Origin: Ferruginibacter sp.
GTDB taxonomy: Bacteria; Bacteroidota; Bacteroidia; Chitinophagales; Chitinophagaceae
Direction: 5' to 3'
Assembly (NCBI GenBank): GCA_030831945.1
Contig: JAURKC010000008.1
Location: 1-64,000 of the forward strand
DNA length: 64,000 nucleotides
Part shown: one piece after another, positions 46,246 through 55,756 of the stretch
How the letters are laid out: every line of letters starts with the position of its first letter
How positions within the stretch are numbered: position 1 is the stretch's first letter
The notes under the pieces: generated by a model
Seen by the model: only the letters and a program-made list of their open reading frames with translations
Told to the model about the DNA's origin: nothing
Databases searched by the model: none
Made by a program: the position numbers and the translations under genes

Positions 46246-49200
46246 TTATCTTTTGGTTAGGGTAGCATCAGAGTTTAATATAACACTTGCTACCACTGCA
46301 TTAGCTGCTATCAAAGCAGGTTCAATATCTTTATTCACAATATATTGCCCAGCACTTAACCATCCTTTTGTTTTATTAATATCAGCTCTCATTTTCTTTA
46401 ACTCACTCGATTGGATATTCTCTAATAATTGCAGTTCAGATTTACTAGGAATAAGTCCTGTGAGTTTCCTATAAACAGCTGTAATACCTTTTTTATTATC
46501 CGATGCTGTAGCTATTTGTTCTCCCATTATTTTTTCCGCCTCAACAAAAGTCGGATCATTTAATGTTACCAATGCTTGAAGTGGAGTATTCGTTCTTTGC
46601 CTTCTAGCTATACAATAACTTCTTGAAGGGGCATCAAAAGTAGAAAGGGTTGGATTAGGTACAGAGCGTTTAATGATTACATATAAACTTCTTCGGTATA
46701 CTGCATCTCCAGAATCAGCCTTATAACTAGTATTATTAATTTCCCATAAACCATCTGGTTGGTAGGGCTTCACACTTTTTCCGCCTATTTTATTATTTAA
46801 TAATCCACTTGCTTTTAAAGCATTGTCTCTAATCATTTCTGCAGTCATGCGAACGGAAGGTCCATGGGATAATAATCTGTTCTCTGGATCTTTTAATTGC
46901 GTGGCTTCTAATGCTTTTGAATCCTGTTGATAAGTGGCAGATAGTACAATTAGCTTGCATAATTTCTTTGTATCCCATCCCGATTCTCTAAAGGTTACTG
47001 CTAACCAATCAAGTAATGCAGGATGACTAGGTAACTCTCCTTGGTTACCAAAATCTTCAGCAGTTTTTACTAAGCCAGAACCGAAAAAGTTTTGCCAATA
47101 ACGATTCACTGCAACTCTTGCAGTTAAAGGATGATTCGCATCAGTAAGCCACAAGGCCAATCCATAGCGATTTTTAGGTAAGTTTTTACCAAAGGGAAGA
47201 ATAGCAGTCGGCGTATTAGGAAAAACTTCTTCTCCGAAATTATCATAATTGCCTCTTACTAAAACAAATGTTTTTCTAGGTTTGGGTACATCTTGCATCA
47301 CCATCACTTCCTTTATATATTCTGTTGAGTCGGACTGAGTTCTTCGGATTTCTTGTAATTTTTTTTGCTCTTCTACAACTCCTGCATCAATAGCGGCGGA
47401 ATAATAATTTTTTAAAACATTGATTTCATTGTCCGATAGCTGTTCAGGTGGTTTGTTTGTAATAGAAGCCCAATTTGCTTGGCCAGCAATAATTTTTATT
47501 TCATAATCGGTAAGCGTTCGATTGTATACCAATAGGTCATCTACTTTACCACCTTTAAATCCATAACCTCTATCCCATGCACCAATTTGAAGACCAGGTT
47601 GACTTTTTGAATGCATTAAAATATCCTTAGTCAATTGATCCATCGTAGTTTCTAATGCTAGTTCAACGCCATTTTGAAATAATTTTAAACCACTTGCTGT
47701 AGAAGAACCATCATAGGTCATCGTTAGTTGAACCCATTGATTGCGTAAAACTGGCTGCTCAGTCATCTTAGAAATTGCATTCGATGGCGCAGCATGCGAC
47801 ATATTAACGGTGAATCGATTATCCTTTAGATACAAGTGATAACCACGGTAATTATATAAACGCTCTGAAATACATTTGTGAAAAATAACTCCCTCTTTAA
47901 AATCATTTGGAATAAACAAACTAATAGAAATGCTGAAGGGATCCGATTTACTAAAAACACCTGCTGGGTTAGCATCAAACCATTGGTCTCCATTTAATAC
48001 AAGTGCTTTTCCATTATCTCTATTTTCAAATACAGCTTTATCTATCGTCGAACTTTTAAGCTCTTTGTTAATTAAGTCAGCTTTTTTTGCTTTTACTAAA
48101 TTTTTTAAAGAACCATTATTAAAATCATATTGTGCTTGAAGACCATTTTGTGGAATTAATTCCTTTTGTAATTCTTTATATTTTTTAGATTGTAGCCAAT
48201 TTTGAAAACCAACAGTAGAATTCTTTTTAGTTTCTATTAGTTTTTTTTCTTGTTTGCTAACATCATTTTGAATAAATCGAAGCATATTTTCTTTTTCCGG
48301 AGAGGGAAGAAGAATCGTAGGAGAAGGCATTGCATCATCCCATGAAATTTGACCTGCTTCTTTTACTTTGTTAAAGAAGCTAAACATTTCATAATAATTT
48401 TTTTGGGAGATGGGGTCATATTTGTGATCGTGACATCTTGCACAACCAATCGGAAGCCCCATTATGGCTACTCCTGCTGTATTAGTTCTATCAATTACAT
48501 ATTCTGTTTGAAACTCTTCATCAATAATCCCACCTTCCATATTCTGTTGATGAATTCTATTAAATGCCGTTGCAATTAACATTTCCTTATTTGGATTGGG
48601 CATGAGATCACCTGCGAGTTGCCATTGAATAAATTGATTATAGGGCATATTTTTATTGAATGCACCAATAACCCAATCACGGTAGGGCGACATATCTCTA
48701 ATTCTGTCAACTGTATAGCCATAGGAATCAGCAAATCTTGCAAGGTCAAGCCAATCAACTGCCATTTTTTCTCCATAGTGTGGTGATTGTAATAACCGAT
48801 CTACCTGTTTTTCATAAGCGTTCGCAGAATTATCTTTTAAAAAAGCATCCATCTCTTCGATGGTAGGAGGTAGTCCTGTGAGATCTAGTGAAACACGTCT
48901 TAATAATATTTCTTTGGATGCTTTTTTAGAAGGGGCTAATTTTTCTAATTCAAGTGTATGTCCAATAAAATTATCTATAGGATTGACGGTCCAATTATTA
49001 AATGAAATATCAGGTATAGCTACTTTTTCAGGTTTTGCAAATGCCCAATGTACTTTGTATACTGCTCCTTGTTTAATCCATTTTATTAGGATGGCTTTTT
49101 CTCTAGGTGAAAGTGTAAGATGCGATTTTAGAGAAGGCATTTTGTATTCTGGATCTTCAGAAATGATTCGATGAAATAATTCACTCCCATTTAAATTTCC

Positions 49201-49482
49201 TGGATCAATGGCTACTTTACCTGGACTTTCTGGTAGTTCAGCATAAGCAAAAGATTGAATATCTAAACGAAGGCCAGCTTTTTGCTTGGCTTTATCTGGT
49301 CCATGACAAGAAAAGCATTTATCTGAAAGTAATGGCTTTACATGAAGATTGTAATCTATTTGATCTGGAAGTTGTTCATAGGCAGCTGCTACCTCTTTTG
49401 GTAAATCAGGCGCACAGGAAACCAACTGCAAAACTGCCATCAGAAAAACACAAAAAAGCAAATGCCGATTTAATCCATTCAT
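46246..49482 (-). CDS. di-haem PSCyt1-PSCyt2-LamG-PSD1 (DUF1553) lipoprotein (1078 aa)
   Basis: The signal ends in a lipobox, LVSC (Cys23). PSCyt1 holds CFSCH (56-60); PSCyt2/DUF1549 (from ~160) holds LRRVSLDLTGLPPT and a second haem motif, CARCH (347-351). A LamG domain (~455-665; FSISISLFIPND, WVQLTMTYDG, DDLLVYNRTLTDYEI) is inserted before the C-terminal PSD1/DUF1553 domain (~760-1060; NRYGLALWLTDANHPLTARV, NRYWQNFFGSGLVKTAEDFG, SYCIARRQRTNTPLQALVTLNDP). The family is of unknown function but has a periplasmic multihaem redox character. The LamG insertion suggests a glycan substrate. First gene of cassette 1. Confidence 0.88.
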   Translation of the reverse strand: MNGLNRHLLFCVFLMAVLQLVSCAPDLPKEVAAAYEQLPDQIDYNLHVKPLLSDKCFSCHGPDKAKQKAGLRLDIQSFAYAELPESPGKVAIDPGNLNGSELFHRIISEDPEYKMPSLKSHLTLSPREKAILIKWIKQGAVYKVHWAFAKPEKVAIPDISFNNWTVNPIDNFIGHTLELEKLAPSKKASKEILLRRVSLDLTGLPPTIEEMDAFLKDNSANAYEKQVDRLLQSPHYGEKMAVDWLDLARFADSYGYTVDRIRDMSPYRDWVIGAFNKNMPYNQFIQWQLAGDLMPNPNKEMLIATAFNRIHQQNMEGGIIDEEFQTEYVIDRTNTAGVAIMGLPIGCARCHDHKYDPISQKNYYEMFSFFNKVKEAGQISWDDAMPSPTILLPSPEKENMLRFIQNDVSKQEKKLIETKKNSTVGFQNWLQSKKYKELQKELIPQNGLQAQYDFNNGSLKNLVKAKKADLINKELKSSTIDKAVFENRDNGKALVLNGDQWFDANPAGVFSKSDPFSISISLFIPNDFKEGVIFHKCISERLYNYRGYHLYLKDNRFTVNMSHAAPSNAISKMTEQPVLRNQWVQLTMTYDGSSTASGLKLFQNGVELALETTMDQLTKDILMHSKSQPGLQIGAWDRGYGFKGGKVDDLLVYNRTLTDYEIKIIAGQANWASITNKPPEQLSDNEINVLKNYYSAAIDAGVVEEQKKLQEIRRTQSDSTEYIKEVMVMQDVPKPRKTFVLVRGNYDNFGEEVFPNTPTAILPFGKNLPKNRYGLALWLTDANHPLTARVAVNRYWQNFFGSGLVKTAEDFGNQGELPSHPALLDWLAVTFRESGWDTKKLCKLIVLSATYQQDSKALEATQLKDPENRLLSHGPSVRMTAEMIRDNALKASGLLNNKIGGKSVKPYQPDGLWEINNTSYKADSGDAVYRRSLYVIIKRSVPNPTLSTFDAPSRSYCIARRQRTNTPLQALVTLNDPTFVEAEKIMGEQIATASDNKKGITAVYRKLTGLIPSKSELQLLENIQSSELKKMRADINKTKGWLSAGQYIVNKDIEPALIAANAVVASVILNSDATLTKR

Positions 49483-49545
49483 TGAAAAACTTTTTTATTA
49501 AATAGACTTTTTTAGTCCATGCTTCATTTAAAAATATATCAATTA

Positions 49546-50970
49546 TTATTTTTCAATCAAACTATCATCAATATGAAAAGCAGCTAACTCACTAATTAGT
49601 GGTGTTTCTTTTGAGCCATCAATGATTACTTCTATCGATTTTGCATTGACAGAAGCGAAACTTAGAATACGATTTCTTCCAATAGTAGTCGCTTTGATTT
49701 CTTTTAATAAAGCCCCCTTGTCATCTTTTAAATTAATTCTAAAATTAAATATCCTTTGACCTAGTTCAATAGGTTCACTTAATTGAATAGCATTGATAGT
49801 AGTAGTTTGTTCAAGGTTAATTGTAATAGCAGCAGTTTGACCGGTGGTTAGTTTTTCAAAACTATTTTGCTTCTTATCTGTTAGCTGGATAGTAGCCTTT
49901 CCTGTAGAATTGTTTTTTATAACTACTCCCTTTTTAGCGAATAGATTAGTACTAAAATTTTTCTCCTTTAATTGTTTAAAGCCTATTAACGCTACAGAAT
50001 CATTCGCATTAATTTGACCTGTTCTATCTGGAGGTACATTCAATAATAAATTAGCACCTCTTCCAACAGATTTTAAATATAGATTAAAAAGGAAGGCAGG
50101 CGTTTTAACTTTTTTATCTTCTTCTTTATGATAAAACCAACCTGGACGAACGCTAACATCACATTCTGCAGGGATCCATTTTTCACCAAACATATTTCCT
50201 TTATTGAGTGTATCCGTTGGAGGACCTTCTGCACCTGCTGAAAATCCAGACACGTTTAGTAAATTCCAATTGGTAGCTCCTGCAATTCCTCTTTCATTTC
50301 CAACCCATCTTATATGAGGACCTACATCACTAAATACTACAGTATTGGGAGATAATCTTTTTATAGTATTCCTAAATAATTCCCAATCGTATTGTTGCTT
50401 TTTTCCGTTAGGGCCTTCACCATTGGCACCATCCCACCAGAATTCCCATATCGGACCGTAGTTAGCAAATATCTCTTCCATCATATTTACAAATACTTGA
50501 TTGTATTCTGGCGTTCCATATTTAGGATGATTTCTATCCCAAGGTGATAGATATACACCAAACTTTAATCCATATTCTTTACAAGCCAATGATAATTCTT
50601 TCACCACATCACCTTTTCCATTTTTCCATTTACTCTCTCTAACAGTATGGGTAGAATATTTACTTGGCCATAAGCAAAATCCATCATGGTGCTTTGCAGT
50701 AATGATAATACCCTTTGCACCAGAAGCTTTGGCCAATCTTGCCCATTGTCTGCAATCCAATTGAGTAGGGTTAAAAATATCTTCTGGTTCATCTCCATGT
50801 CCCCATTCTTTATCCGTAAATGTATTGGGCCCAAAATGGGTAAACCAATAATATTCCATATCATGCCATGCTGCTTGAGGTTTTGAAGGGACTGGATTAA
50901 CAGGAGTTATTTTTTGCCCCTGGACAGTTAATAAATTCGCTAAAAATAAAATACAAAATAATTTTTTCAT
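49546..50970 (-). CDS. GH29 family alpha-L-fucosidase
   Basis: A signal peptide (residues 1-18, VQGQ) precedes the GH29 barrel: WFTHFGPNTFTDKEWGHG, KHHDGFCLWPSKYS (His94-His95) and FWWDGANGEG, whose Asp180 is the expected nucleophile; LLNVPPDRTG closes the domain. From about residue 345 a short beta domain (SFEKLTTGQTAAITINLEQ, AIQLSEPIELGQRI) resembles an F5/8-type-C ligand-binding module, common in this subfamily. A retaining enzyme removing alpha-1,3/1,4-linked fucose is expected. Together with GH95 (31801) and the FucP-type symporter (60767) it forms a fucose-release and uptake set. Confidence 0.9.
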   Translation of the reverse strand: MKKLFCILFLANLLTVQGQKITPVNPVPSKPQAAWHDMEYYWFTHFGPNTFTDKEWGHGDEPEDIFNPTQLDCRQWARLAKASGAKGIIITAKHHDGFCLWPSKYSTHTVRESKWKNGKGDVVKELSLACKEYGLKFGVYLSPWDRNHPKYGTPEYNQVFVNMMEEIFANYGPIWEFWWDGANGEGPNGKKQQYDWELFRNTIKRLSPNTVVFSDVGPHIRWVGNERGIAGATNWNLLNVSGFSAGAEGPPTDTLNKGNMFGEKWIPAECDVSVRPGWFYHKEEDKKVKTPAFLFNLYLKSVGRGANLLLNVPPDRTGQINANDSVALIGFKQLKEKNFSTNLFAKKGVVIKNNSTGKATIQLTDKKQNSFEKLTTGQTAAITINLEQTTTINAIQLSEPIELGQRIFNFRINLKDDKGALLKEIKATTIGRNRILSFASVNAKSIEVIIDGSKETPLISELAAFHIDDSLIEK

Positions 50971-51025
50971 ACATTTTTTGTTTTAATAAGACGGCTTTTG
51001 AAGAATATATATTTAATGATCTAAT

Positions 51026-51742
51026 TTATAACTTTCTAATTTTAATATTTTTAAACCATACGCCCCCACCATGATCTTGTAAACAGATAAAACCACTTTT
51101 AGCTACTCCATAGTCTGGAGCGATTTTCCACTTTCCTTCAGCTTTTCTTTTTTTCCAATCAGGAGTCCATGCCTCAAATTCTACTACTTTAACATTGTTC
51201 AACCAATATTCTCTGTGCGCACCTTTTACAATAATTTTGGTGGTATTGTATTTCCCCACTGGATTAGTTGGTCTAGAACTTGCTAAGTACATGGCATAAT
51301 CAGCACCAGTTTTTTGCCATTCCTCTAATTTTTCAGGAAAGCCATAATCATCTATGATTTGATATTCTGGTCCACTGAGGTATGGTTTTTCAAATTGTTC
51401 TGTAACGTGGTACATAATGCCGCTATTTGCTTCAGGCGCTATTTTCCAGTCAACAGATAATTCAAAGTTTTCGTATTTGTCACTTGTAATTATATCAGCC
51501 CGAACTTTAGTTTTATCCTTATTATCTCCCTTGCAATAGAGTTCTCCATTATTGATACCCCAACAGTCAGTAGCCTTATTTTGATACATGCGCCATCCAT
51601 TCGTCGTTGTTCCATCAAATAATAATTTCCATCCAGCCTTTATTTCAGCACTTGATAACACATTGTCTTTTTTCTGAGAAAATGAAACCATACTTAGGCA
51701 ACTCATTATGATGATTATAACTATTAATACTTTTCTGTTCAT
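51026..51742 (-). CDS. secreted DUF1080 (3-keto-disaccharide hydrolase, PF06439) protein
   Basis: A signal peptide (about residues 1-23) precedes the concanavalin-like DUF1080 fold: GWKLLFDGTTTNGWRMYQ, FELSVDWKIAPEANSGIMYH, GPEYQIIDD, TTKIIVKGAHREYWLNNVKV and GFICLQDHGGGVWFKNIKIR. Length is standard. Characterised members cleave 3-keto-glycosides made by oxidation of sugars. Here it lies 28 bases after the cytochrome-LRR gene and upstream of GH29, so its keto-sugar could be produced by the neighbouring redox proteins or by the Gfo/Idh enzymes (inference). Confidence 0.87.
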   Translation of the reverse strand: MNRKVLIVIIIIMSCLSMVSFSQKKDNVLSSAEIKAGWKLLFDGTTTNGWRMYQNKATDCWGINNGELYCKGDNKDKTKVRADIITSDKYENFELSVDWKIAPEANSGIMYHVTEQFEKPYLSGPEYQIIDDYGFPEKLEEWQKTGADYAMYLASSRPTNPVGKYNTTKIIVKGAHREYWLNNVKVVEFEAWTPDWKKRKAEGKWKIAPDYGVAKSGFICLQDHGGGVWFKNIKIRKL

Positions 51743-51770
51743 TTTATTAATTTAAAATTTGAGTTAACTT

Positions 51771-53201
51771 TTACTTTTTTATTGTAGGAGGTGGTTTTAC
51801 TTCTGATGTGTCTCCTTCTAATAAGGGCATTGTATAACCTCCGGAATCTATCATTGCCTTCGGGAATGTTTTTTTAAGTTCATTCCAATCAGTTCCAGTG
51901 ATAGAAGTTTGGTATAAAAATATTTTTTCTAGTTTATTTAACGCTTTCAATTGTGCTAAACCTTTAGCAGTAACTTTTGTTCCTACAAGGTTAATATATT
52001 GAAGCGAGGTAAGTTTTTGTAATGCTAGAATTCCTTTATCAGTTATGGAAGTTCTTTCTAACGACAAACGAGTAAGCGCCGAAAGGGAGCTAATCATATC
52101 TATCTGCTGGTCGGATAGCTTTGTGTTTCCTAGCTTTAGCCAAATTATTTGTTTGCGTAGGGGTTCTAGTAAATCCAAATCTTTTTCACTGATTGCATCA
52201 ACTGCTATAAAATTTATGGACAGGTAATTACTATTTTGCGAAACTGTAGATACTGCTATCCCTCTAGCTTTTAATTTTTGAATTACTTTATCATCTGCTT
52301 TTTCTATTGCTTGATCTGGAATATCGGATAGTTTTATTTCTTCATTCTTCTCGGCCGACTGAAGGGCAAGTAAAACTGGCTTTATCTTTTCAGATTGGGG
52401 TAGTGCTTTTACTTTTTGAGTAAAATCAGCACCGGTACTTATCCACCAATGTAATAGATCTATCTCACTTTTGCTTAGTTGGGGTTTTTCTATTGGAGGC
52501 ATATGATCTTTATTGTCTTTTCCCAATAAGATCCTTTTGATTAATTCACTTTCATCTGCTTTTCCTGCGGTTATGATTGCTCCATCTTTTCCTCCCTTCA
52601 TTATAAAATCAGGAAGATCTAATCTTAATTTTGCTTTCTGTTTATTTACTCCATGACAACTGTAGCACTTTGAATTCAGGATGGGTTGAATCACCTCAGT
52701 ATAGGCCACCGCTTCCTGAACATTTGCAATAGGTTTTCTTAAGGTATTGTTAGATACTACTTCACTCGATGAAAATACTTTGGTAAGATAATCTGATCCA
52801 TGGGTAATGGAACCTCCTAAATGTCCGGTTATTATTACTAAAATAGTCAGTAGTAATATCACCCATTTAGTATATTTATTTTGCTGCTTGTTTAAAATAA
52901 ATGCTCCAATTGAAATTACTGCCACTGCTATGCCAAACCATTGGTGACTGCTGATAAGTGATGCATCATAATTATCTGTTGTAGATAGTAGAAATCCGCT
53001 TGTAGCAGAAAATATTGCACTGAGCATTCCCCCCAACAATGTGATATGAATAGCTGGACCTAATGAAGCCGTCTTTTGTTTTAGCAAAATCAATTGAAAG
53101 ATAGCCGCAAGAACTAACATTCCTATGGGTAAGTGAACCAATACAGGATGAAACCTTCCAATTAACTCAGTTAGCGAAAACAATACAATAGCAATAATCA
53201 T
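51771..53201 (-). CDS. membrane protein: DUF2231-like domain, c-type haem site, leucine-rich repeats (copy 2)
   Basis: Same architecture as the protein at 42235. Four helices (~5-130) contain GRFHPVLVHLPIGM and TGHLGGSITHGSDYL. A PSCyt1 domain follows with CYSCH at 179-183 and DHMPPIEKPQLSKSEIDLLHWWI. Leucine-rich repeats lie at ~345-450 (LSDQQIDMISSLSALTRLSL, KLTSLQYINLVGTKVTAKGL). The LRR arm is about one repeat longer than in copy 1 and ends in an acidic Pro-rich tail. The conserved His residues in the helices could ligate haem b and link quinol oxidation to the periplasmic haem (inference). Lies between the TIM-barrel and DUF1080 genes. Confidence 0.8.
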   Translation of the reverse strand: MIIAIVLFSLTELIGRFHPVLVHLPIGMLVLAAIFQLILLKQKTASLGPAIHITLLGGMLSAIFSATSGFLLSTTDNYDASLISSHQWFGIAVAVISIGAFILNKQQNKYTKWVILLLTILVIITGHLGGSITHGSDYLTKVFSSSEVVSNNTLRKPIANVQEAVAYTEVIQPILNSKCYSCHGVNKQKAKLRLDLPDFIMKGGKDGAIITAGKADESELIKRILLGKDNKDHMPPIEKPQLSKSEIDLLHWWISTGADFTQKVKALPQSEKIKPVLLALQSAEKNEEIKLSDIPDQAIEKADDKVIQKLKARGIAVSTVSQNSNYLSINFIAVDAISEKDLDLLEPLRKQIIWLKLGNTKLSDQQIDMISSLSALTRLSLERTSITDKGILALQKLTSLQYINLVGTKVTAKGLAQLKALNKLEKIFLYQTSITGTDWNELKKTFPKAMIDSGGYTMPLLEGDTSEVKPPPTIKK

Positions 53202-53220
53202 TTTTGGACTTAATGTATAA

Positions 53221-54156
53221 TCAGGAATATCTTTTTCTTAATAAATTCATCATATGAACGTTGATAGCCCATTGATCCGCTAAAGGCTGTCGAGTATACG
53301 CCATAGTAGGCATATAATCAGGCGGACCAAATTCAGTTAAGAATACCATTCGTTCTCCATTTTTCTTTTTGCGTTCCACTACGATATCCCACCATTCAAA
53401 ATGTTGCTTTACTACATTTTCCCATTCTGGTGCTCGTGGGTCATTGACTTGCGGTCCTTCTGGATGACCAATTCTAGCATGTATTAAATCAGCTCTGTCA
53501 AGAGCCAATTGAACGGCTACTGTTTGATCTGACAATAAACTTTCATGCACGTTACACCAATGAGATATATCTAGGTTTATTCTTAATTCAGGTATTTTTT
53601 CAATAAATTCTTTAGTCACATGAGCCGCAAATAACATTCTGCTTCTATGCGTTTCATGAACAATAGATATTCCAGTTTCTTTTGCTAGTACTGTAGTATG
53701 TTCAATAAACTTTTTATTTTGTTCAAAGCTATAATGATCTCTTCCAGAATGATTGTTGATATAAAGAGGACGCTGTACTTGTTGTTTTGCAGCCGCGTCA
53801 ATCATTTTTTTATAAAATTCCAAGTGTTCTTGTGGATCCCGCTGACCGCCACCGCATAAAAAGCCGATTTCTAAATTATATTTTTTCAGCGCTGTAAATA
53901 TTTCGTCCTGGGCTTTTTTATTATCTGTTGGCCACCATAATTCTACTCCATCATAACCTTCTTTTTTTACTTTGGCACAAAATTCATCCATCGACCCATC
54001 AAATCCCCAGCTGGTAGCCATGATGGTTAGTTTATAATTTTTATCCATAGAAAATTCAGTTTTTTTTGATATAAAAAATGGCTCCAATGACGACAAATAC
54101 AAAGCAGAAGTGGCAGTCGCAGAATTTTTAATAAATTTTCTTCTATCCTGTTTCAT
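53221..54156 (-). CDS. exported sugar isomerase/epimerase-type TIM-barrel protein
   Basis: MKQDRRKFIKNSATATSALY is a Tat-like leader (Arg5-Arg6). The remainder is an AP-endonuclease-2/xylose-isomerase-like barrel: GYDGVELWWP, YINNHSGRDHYSF, SIVHETHRSRM (Glu ligand), LRINLDISHWC (Asp), HARIGHPEGPQ (His) and FLTEFGPPDY (Glu), a complete divalent-metal set. Members include keto-sugar epimerases, deglycosidases and inosose dehydratases. Next to a DUF1080 gene, a role in handling 3-keto sugars is attractive, but this is inference. It lies 29 bases after DUF1501 copy 2. Confidence 0.83.
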   Translation of the reverse strand: MKQDRRKFIKNSATATSALYLSSLEPFFISKKTEFSMDKNYKLTIMATSWGFDGSMDEFCAKVKKEGYDGVELWWPTDNKKAQDEIFTALKKYNLEIGFLCGGGQRDPQEHLEFYKKMIDAAAKQQVQRPLYINNHSGRDHYSFEQNKKFIEHTTVLAKETGISIVHETHRSRMLFAAHVTKEFIEKIPELRINLDISHWCNVHESLLSDQTVAVQLALDRADLIHARIGHPEGPQVNDPRAPEWENVVKQHFEWWDIVVERKKKNGERMVFLTEFGPPDYMPTMAYTRQPLADQWAINVHMMNLLRKRYS

Positions 54157-54185
54157 AGTATACTTACTTATAGAAAGAAGAGAAC

Positions 54186-55691
54186 TTAACTGATAATATC
54201 TGTAATGACTTTTCCTGCCAAATCTGTTAATCGGAAAGGACGGCCTTGTGATTCAAAAGTGAATTTCTCATGATCAAAACCTAGCTGATTTAAAATGGTA
54301 GCCTGTATATCGAAGGCCTCTGTTTTACCGCTAACAATATTGTATCCTATTTCATCAGATTCACCATAAGAAGTTCCACCTTTAATTCCACCTCCTGCCA
54401 TCCACATGCTAAATGCAGCACCATGGTGATCTCTACCCTTAAAGGGCATTACTTTTCCTTCCCTATTTTCCATCATCGGTGTTCTGCCAAATTCAGAACC
54501 CCATATAACTAGGGTCTCATCTAGCAATCCTCTTTGTTTTAAATCAAGTAGTAAAGCCGTGATAGGCTTATCAACTTTTCGACATTTATTTACCAATCCT
54601 ATATCCACCGCATTGCCCGCAGAATCACCATGCGCATCCCATCCCCAATCAAATAATTGTACAAAGCGAACGCCTTTTTCTACTAACTTTCTTGCGAGTA
54701 ATACATTGTTTGCAAAGCAGGCTTCTCCGGGTTTGGTACCATACATTTCATGAATATATTGCGGTTCATCATTAATATTCATTACTTCTGGAACAGATAT
54801 TTGCATTTTATAAGCCATCTCGTATTGCGCGATACGAGAAAGAATTTCAGGATCATTGTATTCTTCATATTGTTCCTGATTTACTTTATTAATAGCGTCT
54901 ATTGATGCCTTTCTTAAATCACGACTCATTCCCTTTGGATCTTTTATGAATAATACAGGGTCTCCAACACTTCTGCATTGTACACCTTGGTATACACTCG
55001 GTAAAAATCCACTTCCCCAAACACTCTTTCCAGCATCCGGATCATTTCCTCCTGAAGTTAAAACTACAAACCCTGGAAGATTTTTATTTTCAGATCCCAT
55101 TCCATAAGTCACCCAAGAACCTAAACTAGGTCTTCCTAATCTGGGCGTACCCGTGTGCATTAATAATTGTGCGGGTGCATGATTGAACTGGTCAGTGGTT
55201 ACTGCATTAAGTATGGCGATATCATCGATAACAGTAGAGAGATGGGGTAAATTGTCAGACAGCCATAAACCGCTTTTTCCATGTTGTCTAAAATTTGCTT
55301 GAGGACCAAGCATCTTTGGAACACCTTGAATGAATGCGAATTTTTTCCCAGCTAAAAGTGAAGGTGGACAATCCTGCCCATCTAATTTTGCTAGTTCTGG
55401 TTTAAAGCTAAATAATTCTAATTGAGAGGGTGCGCCAGCCATATGCAAATAGATAACAGACTTTGCTTTGCCTGGAAACATAGGTGGCTTTGGTGCAAGT
55501 GGATTAGCAGCATCAAATAAATTATTCGAATTATTAGATGAATTAAACCCACAACTATTTAACAAGGAACCTAATGCCAATGCTCCGAATCCCATCGCTC
55601 CATCCTTTAAAAAATGTCGGCGAGTATACTGCTGTAAAATAGCATGATTCGCTTCCCTTAACAACCGCTTATTGTGCGTATCGTTTTTCAT
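54186..55691 (-). CDS. Tat-type DUF1501 protein, copy 2
   Basis: TRRHFLKDGAMGFGALALGS is a Tat-type leader after a ~20-residue cytosolic arm; it continues LLNSCG, so lipidation at that Cys is also possible. Family motifs: HMAGAPSQLELFSFKP, VLLARKLVEKGVRFVQLFD, VIWGSEFGRTP, GRDHHGAAFSMWMAGGGIKGG and ILNQLGFDHEKFTFESQGRP. It aligns along its length with the copy at 44725 and occupies the same place after a DUF1553 gene. Reaction unknown; the fold belongs to the sulfatase/phosphatase superfamily. Confidence 0.85.
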   Translation of the reverse strand: MKNDTHNKRLLREANHAILQQYTRRHFLKDGAMGFGALALGSLLNSCGFNSSNNSNNLFDAANPLAPKPPMFPGKAKSVIYLHMAGAPSQLELFSFKPELAKLDGQDCPPSLLAGKKFAFIQGVPKMLGPQANFRQHGKSGLWLSDNLPHLSTVIDDIAILNAVTTDQFNHAPAQLLMHTGTPRLGRPSLGSWVTYGMGSENKNLPGFVVLTSGGNDPDAGKSVWGSGFLPSVYQGVQCRSVGDPVLFIKDPKGMSRDLRKASIDAINKVNQEQYEEYNDPEILSRIAQYEMAYKMQISVPEVMNINDEPQYIHEMYGTKPGEACFANNVLLARKLVEKGVRFVQLFDWGWDAHGDSAGNAVDIGLVNKCRKVDKPITALLLDLKQRGLLDETLVIWGSEFGRTPMMENREGKVMPFKGRDHHGAAFSMWMAGGGIKGGTSYGESDEIGYNIVSGKTEAFDIQATILNQLGFDHEKFTFESQGRPFRLTDLAGKVITDIIS

Positions 55692-55756
55692 AATTTAAAA
55701 ATTTATATTTCCACCCTTATATTATTATTTTATTGACAACCATTTTAAATCAACAA

